A stretch of 7,749 nt of DNA from CAZXCQ01 sp964639275 (GTDB lineage: Bacteria; Desulfobacterota; DSM-4660; Desulfatiglandales; Desulfatiglandaceae). The notes under the pieces were generated by a model. That model was not told the DNA's origin, searched no databases, and worked only from the letters and a program-made list of their open reading frames with translations. The stretch is from assembly GCA_964639275.1 (NCBI GenBank), contig CAZXCQ010000296.1, positions 1 to 7,749 on the forward strand, in the 5' to 3' direction. Position 1 is the first letter of the stretch, and every line of letters starts with the position of its first letter. This document shows positions 1 through 6,023 of the stretch, piece by piece. Made by a program: the position numbers and the translations under genes.

Positions 1-171
1 CAACCAACACAGACCCCTTTATCTCGCTTGACATGGTTCCCCCCGCTTGATGATTTTTGGTCCCAAGGTAATCCCACAATAGCCCCCATTTTGCAACCAC
101 ATTGTGGGTAAGACTTTCGACCTCTGAAACCCGGGGAATGGGGATTCCAAACCTCTATTCCCCGCCCAGTG
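1..171. other. Gene-poor left edge with two short inverted repeats
   Basis: No gene can be supported here. Two 8-bp inverted repeats are visible: CCCACAAT at 73-80 with ATTGTGGG at 101-108, and CGGGGAAT at 132-139 with ATTCCCCG at 157-164. Neither is followed by a T-run, so neither is a convincing terminator. Short open stretches touch the left edge on both strands: one forward frame is open to a stop at 46-48, and a reverse ATG at 34-32 is open for 11 codons to the edge. All are too short to judge. Confidence 0.5.
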
Positions 172-320
172 TCAAATTTAATGGTTTCGTAAAAAGTCGT
201 CACCCCGGTGAAAACCGGGGTCCAGGTATTATGTAAGCGCCTAAAAGAACTGGATTCCGGCTTTCGCCGGAATGACGGAAAAGTGGCATTAATGGGTTTT
301 TACGGAACCATCAATTTTGA
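172..320. repeat. Nested inverted-repeat element, MITE-like, copy 1
   Basis: The outer arms, 172-195 and 297-320, are inverted repeats of 24 bp that agree at 21 positions. Inside lies a core at about 198-277 with two tight hairpins. The first is an 8-bp stem ACCCCGGT/ACCGGGGT with a GAAA loop (202-221). The second is an 8-bp stem ATTCCGGC/GCCGGAAT with a TTTC loop (254-273). The core ends CGTCA...TGACG are also inverted. The 22 bases at 255-276 recur exactly at 7511-7532. No transposase and no clear target duplication are seen here. It is most likely a non-autonomous dispersed repeat, perhaps a terminator or RNA-stability element. The structure is directly visible; the mobility is inferred. 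Confidence 0.75.
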
Positions 321-452
321 AAAAGGCTAAATTGATATCATTGTAGCTTTTCCGGGATAGGTTGATCTTGCAGCCGCCAGCAAGAGGGATTCAACATGGG
401 GTCCAGGTTTGATTCGGCTCTGTCTTGTTATGCCCTGAAACGATGATTATTA

Positions 453-480
453 TTGACTCCAGAGCCTGGTTTGTAATATT
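453..480 (+). promoter_or_regulatory. Candidate moaA promoter
   Basis: TTGACT at 453-458 matches five of six bases of the -35 consensus. A TG at 472-473 and AATATT at 475-480 could form an extended -10, with a 16-base spacer. Transcription would then start near 487, about 40 bases before the preferred moaA start. The -10 match is only moderate, so this is a candidate only. Confidence 0.3.
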
Positions 481-529
481 TGAAACAGACCTCCCACAGG
501 GACATTTATGCGAAGCGAGCGTATTTTCA

Positions 530-1531
530 ATGGAAAAGAATCCGATACCTCTGATCGATCAGTACAACCGTCATCTCAATTATCTCCGGATATCGATAAC
601 AGACCGGTGTAACCTCCGGTGTATTTACTGCATGCCCCGCGGGGGCCTGCCCAAACTGAGGCACAGGGACATCCTGACCTATGAGGAGATCCTCCGCCTC
701 GCCAGGATAGCCACCCGACTTGGAGTCCGAAAAATACGCCTCACAGGCGGTGACCCCTTCATGCGAAAAGGTCTATTTGATTTTATACCCAAACTCACCG
801 CCCTCCCGGGACTTGAGGATGTCTCCCTGACCACCAATGGAATATATCTCAAGGCAAATCTTGAGAAGATCAGGGCTTCCGGCATAAAGAGGCTCAATGT
901 GAGCCTGGACACCTTACAGAGAGAGAAATACCGGAAGATAGCGGGTTACGATGGTCTTGAGGTGGTATGGGAAGCGATTGAGCACGCCTGGAAGTTGGGA
1001 TTTGATCCCGTCAAGATCAATGTGGTGGCCATCAAAGGGATAAACGACGATGAGCTGCTTGATTTTGCAAGGCTATCCCTTCAATACCCTTTTCATGTGA
1101 GATTCATCGAATATATGGCGATCGGGGTCACGGCCCTGGATGTGCCTTTAGAGCACATCCCCAGTTCCTTAATCAGAGAAAAACTCGAAGAGCTGGGGAC
1201 GCTGAGCCCGATCCCCAGGAGCGAATACGGGGGCCCGGCAAAGCGGTTCCGCTTTGAGGGAGCCCCGGGGGAAATAGGCATTATCAGCCCCGTAACCAAC
1301 CATTTCTGTCACGTATGCAACCGGCTGCGTCTCACTGCAAGCGGAAGGCTACGGCCCTGCCTTCTTTCGGATCAAGAGGAGGATTTGAGAGGTCCCCTTC
1401 GTGACGGGGCCTCAGATAGTGAGCTGTCGGCGATCTTTCTCAGGGCCGCGTCCAAAAAACCCCACGCCCACCATCCAGCCTCTGAACATCCCATCCCATT
1501 TTCCGGCCAGATGTCATCCATTGGTGGATGA
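530..1531 (+). CDS. moaA: GTP 3',8-cyclase MoaA (molybdenum cofactor biosynthesis)
   Basis: This radical-SAM enzyme turns GTP into 3',8-cyclo-7,8-dihydro-GTP, the first step to the pyranopterin of Mo and W enzymes. With the start at 530 it has 333 residues, normal for the family. The N-terminal cluster motif is C27-x3-C31-x2-C34, inside the typical LRISITDRCN context. The C-terminal cluster motif is C260-x2-C263-x13-C277, with R265 and R267 in the GTP-binding NRLRLT segment. The protein ends in the conserved Gly-Gly tail (332-333), so it is complete. The SAM-binding GGEP motif reads GGDP (73-76), a conservative change. The frame stays open upstream to an ATG at 425, but those 35 residues resemble nothing in the family, so I prefer the ATG at 530, although its ribosome site is weak. 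Its product would feed the formate dehydrogenase encoded next. Confidence 0.96.
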   Translation: MEKNPIPLIDQYNRHLNYLRISITDRCNLRCIYCMPRGGLPKLRHRDILTYEEILRLARIATRLGVRKIRLTGGDPFMRKGLFDFIPKLTALPGLEDVSLTTNGIYLKANLEKIRASGIKRLNVSLDTLQREKYRKIAGYDGLEVVWEAIEHAWKLGFDPVKINVVAIKGINDDELLDFARLSLQYPFHVRFIEYMAIGVTALDVPLEHIPSSLIREKLEELGTLSPIPRSEYGGPAKRFRFEGAPGEIGIISPVTNHFCHVCNRLRLTASGRLRPCLLSDQEEDLRGPLRDGASDSELSAIFLRAASKKPHAHHPASEHPIPFSGQMSSIGG

Positions 1532-1535
1532 CATC
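1510..1535 (+). promoter_or_regulatory. Perfect 11-bp hairpin over the moaA stop codon
   Basis: Bases 1510-1520 (GATGTCATCCA) pair perfectly with 1525-1535 around a TTGG loop. The hairpin contains the codons for the Ser-Ser-Ile-Gly-Gly tail and the TGA at 1529-1531. No T-run follows, only CCCGGGTTGAG, so it is not a standard intrinsic terminator. It could stabilise the 3' end of the mRNA or act with a protein factor. Confidence 0.6.
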
Positions 1536-1696
1536 CCGGGTTGAGAAAAAGACCCCCGACGGGACAAGATTCTTCACGTCAGTTCCCTTATCCTGTCAAT
1601 GATAGCGGATGTTACACCGGTAATTCCAGGATAGGCTTATGTCAATATTGATATATACAAGTACCTGATTTTTTTAAAAAATCATGATAAAAATGG
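1536..1696. other. Intergenic spacer between moaA and the fdh promoter
   Basis: No gene is seen. TATCCTG at 1589-1595 and CAGGATA at 1627-1633 form a 7-bp inverted repeat with a long loop. TCAATATTGA at 1642-1651 is a perfect 10-bp palindrome. TGATTTTTTT-AAAAAATCA at 1666-1684 is a near-palindrome rich in A and T, placed just upstream of the -35 box, where it could act as an UP element or a regulator site. I cannot assign any of these to a named regulator. Confidence 0.4.
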
Positions 1697-1726
1697 TTGA
1701 CAGGACGAATTTTTGAATAGTAGATA
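1697..1726 (+). promoter_or_regulatory. Candidate fdhAB promoter
   Basis: TTGACA at 1697-1702 is a perfect -35 box. TAGATA at 1721-1726 is a weak -10 at 18 bases spacing. The A/T tract at 1666-1684 lies where an UP element would sit. Transcription would begin near 1733, leaving an untranslated leader of about 180 nt before fdhA. I saw no sigma-54 motif. Confidence 0.4.
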
Positions 1727-1746
1727 AATACATCTGATCTTTTTGA

Positions 1747-1866
1747 ATTGCGAAACCCCGCCAAGCCGGGACCGCAATCGCCAACCACAGGATCTTTGCA
1801 CAAAAAGCGCTCGGTGATGGGAAGTTTTCCTTCGTATATGGCCTTTTCGGGGTCCAGTTTCGGACC
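1747..1866 (+). promoter_or_regulatory. Structured 5' leader of fdhA, possible regulatory RNA
   Basis: Several helices can be drawn by eye. ATTGCG at 1747-1752 pairs with CGCAAT at 1773-1778. Inside it CCCG at 1757-1760 pairs with CGGG at 1767-1770, separated by an asymmetric internal loop (AAAC against AC). ATCGCC at 1777-1782 can pair with GGTGAT at 1813-1818 (one G-U pair) and would compete with the edge of the first stem. GGTCC at 1851-1855 pairs with GGACC at 1862-1866. The fdhA ribosome site is 38 bases further on. Leaders upstream of molybdoenzyme genes sometimes carry Moco or Moco-II RNA motifs. I cannot match this one to either from memory, so the regulatory role is inference. Confidence 0.35.
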
Positions 1867-1916
1867 TTAAATATCTTAATATTCTAACCCCAGAACCCTT
1901 AACGAAAGGAGGAGAA

Positions 1917-4900
1917 ATGAACATAACGCGTCGTGATTTCTTCAAGATTACTGGGGCTTCTGCAGCAGGCGCGGCGATCCTGGGTCTTGGGCTCGATTTG
2001 AAACCATTCAAATCGCATGCCCAGACCTTAAAGCTTCGCTTTGCCAAGGAGTCGACGAGCATTTGCTGCTATTGTGCCGTTGGCTGCGGTGTGATTTGCA
2101 GCACCGGAGAGGCAGGGGCCGGGAAGATTATTAACATCGAAGGTGACCCCGATCACCCCGTCAATCAAGGGGCCTTGTGCGCGAAGGGTGCAGCACTGAG
2201 CCAGCTGGCCAACAATGAGAGCCGGATTACGACTCCCATGTATCGCGCCCCTTACAGCGCTAGGTGGCAAAAGGTTTCATGGAGCTGGGCCCTCTGGCAA
2301 ATCGCCAAAAGGATCAAGAGGAGCCGGGATGCCAGCTTTGTAGAAAAGAATGCCAAAGGCCAGGTGGTCAACCGCACAAACGGAATAGCGAGTGTGGGGA
2401 GTGCCGCCCTCGACAATGAGGAGTGCTGGCTCCTCCAGGCCATGATGAGGGCCCTGGGACTGGTCTATATCGAACACCAGGCCCGTATCTGACACAGCGC
2501 CACTGTTGCGGCTCTGGCAGAGTCGTTCGGACGCGGCGCAATGACCAATCACTGGATCGATATCCGAAACAGTGACTGTGTTCTTATCATGGGTTCCAAT
2601 GCGGCCGAGTGCCATCCAGTCTCTTTTAAGTGGGTCACTGAGGCCATGAGACATGGGGCCAAGTTGATCAGCGTTGATCCCAGGTTTACCCGGACTTCTT
2701 CGAAGGCAGACATATATGCGGCCATGAGATCCGGGACCGATATCGCACTTTTGGGTGGGATGATCAACTATATCATTGAAAACAAAAAATATTTTACGGA
2801 GTATGTCGCGGAATATACCAACGCACCCTTTATTCTGGCCGATTCCTATGGCTTTAATGACGGCCTTTTCTCGGGCTATGACCCCAAAAAGCGAAAATAT
2901 GACAAGAGCCAGTGGGCCTTTGTAAAGGATGCGGGTGGAATTCCCAAAAAGGACCGGAGCCTCCAAGACCCGCGGTGTGTATTCCAGCAGTTAAAAAAGC
3001 ACTACAGCCGATATGACATCGACACGGTATCTGCTATTACCGGGACACCCAAAAAGGATCTCTTAAAGGTCTATGAGACCTATTCGGCCACGGGTGAAAA
3101 GGGCAAGGCCGGGACCATCATGTACGCCATGGGATGGACCCAGCACACGGTGGGCACCCAGAACATCCGGACCATGGCCATAATCCAGCTATTATTGGGG
3201 AATATGGGCGTGGCAGGCGGCGGCGTCAATGCCCTGAGGGGTGAGTCCAATGTCCAGGGTTCCACAGACCACTGCCTCCTGTTCCACATCCTACCCGGTT
3301 ATCTCAAGACCCCACAGGCCTCGCAACCGACCCTGGCGGCATATAACAAGAAATTTACCCCCAAGACCAACGATCCCCTGAGCGCCAACTGGTGGGGGAA
3401 CTATCCCAAATACTCGGTCAGTCTGCTCAAGTCCTTCTTCGGGAAGAACGCGACCCAGGCGAATGACTTTGGGTACAACTGGCTCCCCAAACTGGATGAC
3501 GGCGTAACCTATTCCTGGCTCGACCTCTTTGATGCCATGTACAGGGGAGAGTTTACCGGCTTTTTTGCGTGGGGCCAGAACCCGGCGGGTTCCGGGGCCA
3601 ATGCCAACAAGAACAGGGAGGGCATGGCAAAACTCGACTGGATGGTCAACGTCAATATCTTTGATAACGAAACAGGGTCCTTCTGGAAGGGGCCCGGCAT
3701 GGACCCCAATAAGATCAAGACCGAGGTCTTTTTCCTCCCCTGCGCGGTCTCGGTGGAAAAGGAAGGGTCCATCACCAACAGCGGACGCTGGATGCAGTGG
3801 CGCTATAAGGCCGCCAATCCCCCGGGAGATGCCTTACCGGATGGCGAAATCATGGTGGAGTTGTTTAAAAAGGTACGATATCTCTATCGAAAGGGCGGGG
3901 TATTTCCAGAACCGATCCTCAATCTCAAATGGGACTATGAATCCCATGGTGAGTATGATCCTTACAAGGTGGCCAAGGAGATCAATGGCTATTTCCTCAA
4001 GGACGTGACCATCAAAGGCAAATCTTTTAAAAAGGGAGACCTAGTACCCAGCTTTGCCTTTCTCAAGGCCGATGGGTCTACCAGCAGCGGCAACTGGCTG
4101 TACTGTAATTCCTATACCAACAAGGGAAATATGGCAGCCAGGAGGAGCACGGTGGATAAGTCCGGTATCGGCCTTTACTCTGACTGGGCCTGGTGCTGGC
4201 CGGTCAATCGCCGCATCATATACAACCGTGCCTCGGTTGACAAATACGGGAACCCCTGGGACAAGGAACATCCGGTGATCCAGTTCAAGGGGAAGGTAGA
4301 AAACGGCAAGTATGTCTCCAAGAAGTGGGTCGGCGATGTCCCGGACGGGGGCTGGTACCCCATGAAGAATCCCGACGGAACGGATCGAAAGGATACCAAG
4401 TACCCATTTATCATGAAGCCTGAGGGCCACGCCCACATCTTTGGCCCCGGCAGGGCCGACGGGCCTTTCTCTGAACACTATGAGCCGATCGAGTGCCCCG
4501 TGGAAAAGAACCCCCTTTCCAGCCAGCTGATCAACCCGGTGGCGGCCCGTTACGGCACGGATATGGACATATATAAGACCTGCGACCCCAAATACCCCCT
4601 TGTGGCCACGACCTACCGGGTCTGCGAACACTGGCAGACAGGTGTCATGACCCGGTGGCAACCCTGGCTGCTCGAGGCAGAGCCCCAGCTCTTTGTGGAG
4701 ATGAGCAAAGAACTGGCCGGCATGAAGGGAATCAATAACGGGGATAAGGTCATAGTGGAATCGGCCCGGGGCAAGGTGGAGGCGGTCGCGGTTGTGACCA
4801 TTCGTCTGCAACCCTTTAATATACAGGGGAACACGGTCCACCAGGTGGGTCTCCCCTGGCACTTTGGATGGGTCTATCCCAAGTACGGTGGCGACTCAGC

Positions 4901-4985
4901 CAACCTGTTGACACCATCGGCCGGTGATCCAAACACCCGGATTCCAGAGACAAAGGCCTTTATGGTCAATGTGAGAAAGGCATAA
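1917..4985 (+). CDS. fdhA: Selenocysteine-containing formate dehydrogenase, catalytic subunit FdhA (periplasmic)
   Basis: This is the catalytic subunit for reversible formate oxidation to CO2, 1022 residues long. The in-frame TGA at 2490-2492 is read as Sec192: coding continues in the same frame with H193 and the family sequence TVAALAESFGRGAMTN. A Tat signal (RRDFFK, residues 5-10, then a hydrophobic run and SHA before a likely cut after Ala35) sends it to the periplasm. The [4Fe-4S] motif is C50-x2-C53-x3-C57 and C88, with K90 next to it as the usual electron-relay lysine. R441 lies in the conserved RGESNVQG segment. The C-terminal dinucleotide-binding domain spans about 890-1020. Sec192, His193 and Arg441 match the Desulfovibrio vulgaris FdhA numbering as I recall it. 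AAAGGAGG at 1905-1912 is the ribosome site, and fdhB follows after 13 bases. Whether the metal is Mo or W cannot be told. Confidence 0.96.
2490..2530 (+). promoter_or_regulatory. Selenocysteine codon and bacterial SECIS hairpin in fdhA
   Basis: The UGA is 2490-2492. Downstream, bases 2502-2509 and 2517-2523 form a stem: ACU/AGU pairs, one G-G mismatch, U-A, a bulged U at 2507, then GC/GC closing a GGCUCUG loop (2510-2516). The loop begins 17 nt after the UGA. In E. coli fdhF, as I recall it, a bulged U and a GGUC loop sit at nearly the same distance (18 nt) and bind SelB. The lower stem is poor, so the fold is less secure than the selenocysteine call itself. Confidence 0.65.
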
Positions 4986-4997
4986 AGGAGGTGATCT
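4983..4997 (+). promoter_or_regulatory. Near-complete anti-16S ribosome binding site of fdhB
   Basis: TAAAGGAGGTGATCT matches the complement of the usual 16S rRNA 3' end at 14 of 15 positions. It begins with the fdhA stop codon TAA, and its end lies one base before the fdhB ATG at 4999. The GGAGG core is 7 bases from the ATG. This fixes the fdhB start and suggests very efficient re-initiation after fdhA. Confidence 0.85.
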
Positions 4998-4998
4998 G

Positions 4999-5754
4999 AT
5001 GAGCGGAAAAGCGTTTTTGATAGATACCACAGTGTGTACGGCGTGCCGGGGTTGTCAGATTGCCTGCAAGCAATGGAACCAACTGCCGGCCACGGAGACA
5101 AGGAACTGGGGGAGCATGCAAAACCCCAAAGACCTGTCGTTCTATACCTACAAGGTGGTTCGATTTCAGGAACATATGGGGCCTGACAACAAACCCGTAT
5201 GGTATTTCTTTGCGGATCAGTGTCGGCACTGCCTGGAGCCACCCTGTAAAGAGGCCGCAGAGGACGATGCCCCGGGAGGAATCATTATTGACAGCCAAAC
5301 CGGTGCCGTTCTCTATACGGATAAGCTCAGGAAGGCCAACAGCAAGAACGTCATCGATGCCTGTCCCTTTAACATTCCTCGTGCCCAAAAAGGGACCGGG
5401 TACATGTCCAAATGCACCATGTGTGTGGACAGGGTCCACAACGGGCTTCTGCCCGCCTGTGTCAAGACCTGTCCCACGGGTGCCATGAATTTTGGAGAAA
5501 GGGACAAGATGGTTGCCCTGGCAAAGGAGCGGTTGGCCGCGGCCAAGGCCAAGTTTCCAAAGGCCAACCTGCGGGGCATCGAGGATGTCCGCGTCTTCTA
5601 CCTGCTGGCTGATTCGGCGGATAGATATTACACCTATGCCAGTGCAGGCCCTGTACCCATGGGAATGGACAGAAAGATGGCCCTCAAGAAACTCGGGAGG
5701 TCGCTCAGAGATCTTTCGAGAGAATGGGAAATGCTAAATAAGCTGGTCAGCTGA
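4999..5754 (+). CDS. fdhB: Formate dehydrogenase iron-sulfur subunit FdhB (three [4Fe-4S] clusters)
   Basis: This 251-residue ferredoxin-like subunit carries electrons between FdhA and an outside partner. It has exactly twelve cysteines: 13, 16, 19 and 23; 75, 78 and 83; 122; 139 and 142; 154 and 158, enough for three cubane clusters. Motifs such as CTACRGCQIACKQWNQLP (13-30) and LLPACVKTCPTGAMNFG (150-166) match the Desulfovibrio FdhB type. The four-cluster FdnH type of enterobacteria has extra cysteines at positions that are Ala87 and Asn114-Asp120 here; this is a subfamily trait, not damage. There is no signal peptide and no C-terminal membrane helix, so it should ride out on the FdhA Tat signal, and the dimer should be soluble rather than held by a membrane anchor. 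No gamma-subunit gene follows; a terminator does. Confidence 0.95.
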   Translation: MSGKAFLIDTTVCTACRGCQIACKQWNQLPATETRNWGSMQNPKDLSFYTYKVVRFQEHMGPDNKPVWYFFADQCRHCLEPPCKEAAEDDAPGGIIIDSQTGAVLYTDKLRKANSKNVIDACPFNIPRAQKGTGYMSKCTMCVDRVHNGLLPACVKTCPTGAMNFGERDKMVALAKERLAAAKAKFPKANLRGIEDVRVFYLLADSADRYYTYASAGPVPMGMDRKMALKKLGRSLRDLSREWEMLNKLVS

Positions 5755-5782
5755 GACGAGATCTCTGTCTCTGAACAATGAG

Positions 5783-5826
5783 GATAAAAGGGATGCCAGA
5801 AAAAGGTATCCCTTTTATCTTTCTTT
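5783..5826 (+). terminator. Intrinsic terminator after fdhB
   Basis: Bases 5783-5797 pair with 5805-5819 over 15 bp with a single G-U wobble, around the loop AGAAAAA. A T-rich run, TTTCTTT, follows at 5820-5826. It lies 28 bases after the fdhB stop. It should end most fdhAB transcripts and so separates fdhE from the structural genes. Confidence 0.85.
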
Positions 5827-5861
5827 CCCGAGTCCTCTGTCCCGGAAATGACCGACCAACG

Positions 5862-6020
5862 GCTGTCTTACGGTCGGATGGGGTATCGGAGCGGGCACTA
5901 TTTGTTATCGATAAGAAAGGGTTGATTCGATATATGGATGTGCATGATATCAACAAGAGACGCCGGCTTGAAGTCCTTATAGAGGAACTCAGGAAGCTGG
6001 AGGAACAGGAAAGGGGATGA
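5862..6020 (+). pseudogene. Truncated 3' end of a peroxiredoxin (AhpC/TSA family) gene
   Basis: About 52 codons encode a segment recognisable as the C-terminal end of a thioredoxin-fold peroxiredoxin: VLRSDGVSERALFVIDKKG, then IRYMDVHDINKR and a charged helix. The N-terminal part with the peroxidatic cysteine is absent. Only about 100 bases separate this fragment from the fdhB stop, and they hold a terminator. The frame stays open back to an ATG at 5778, but that ATG lies at the base of the terminator hairpin and the residues in between look unrelated. The stop codon is 3 bases before fdhE, so any translation could couple to it. The usual Pro after the DINK motif is Arg. Most likely it is a deletion remnant; a small expressed protein cannot be excluded. 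Confidence 0.7.
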
Positions 6021-6023
6021 TCC

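Noticed and set aside
1..48. Gene ends or starts at the left edge (forward frame to a stop at 46-48; reverse ATG at 34-32)
   Set aside because: Eleven to fifteen codons with no recognisable motif are not enough to support a gene.
425..529. Extended N-terminus of MoaA from the ATG at 425
   Set aside because: The extra 35 residues lack family features, and the candidate promoter lies inside this stretch. The ATG at 530 gives the normal length.
1745..1795. Cyclic di-GMP-I (GEMM) riboswitch
   Set aside because: Pieces such as GCGAAACC and GGGACCGCAA look similar, but the inner loop is CCAAGC rather than a GNRA loop, and the conserved GGACGCAAAGCC run is interrupted.
1917..2492. A separate short formate dehydrogenase fragment or a nonsense-mutated pseudogene
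   Set aside because: The TGA falls exactly at the active-site Sec position, the frame continues with full conservation, and a SECIS-like hairpin follows.
2277..2966. Long reverse-strand open frames here and at 4041-4862
   Set aside because: They lie antisense to conserved fdhA coding sequence and show no recognisable domains; they are by-products of the codon bias of fdhA.
4999..5754. FdhB as a degenerate four-cluster subunit that lost a cluster
   Set aside because: The twelve-cysteine pattern equals the Desulfovibrio-type three-cluster FdhB, so it is a subfamily feature.
5778..5861. Real start of an 80-residue gene at 5778
   Set aside because: The ATG lies at the base of the terminator hairpin, has no ribosome site, and the residues before about 5862 do not fit a peroxiredoxin.
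5852..5877. 6-bp inverted repeat CCGACC/GGTCGG at the peroxiredoxin junction
   Set aside because: The stem is short with a 14-base loop and lies largely within sequence coding for the remnant; not enough to call an element or a deletion scar.
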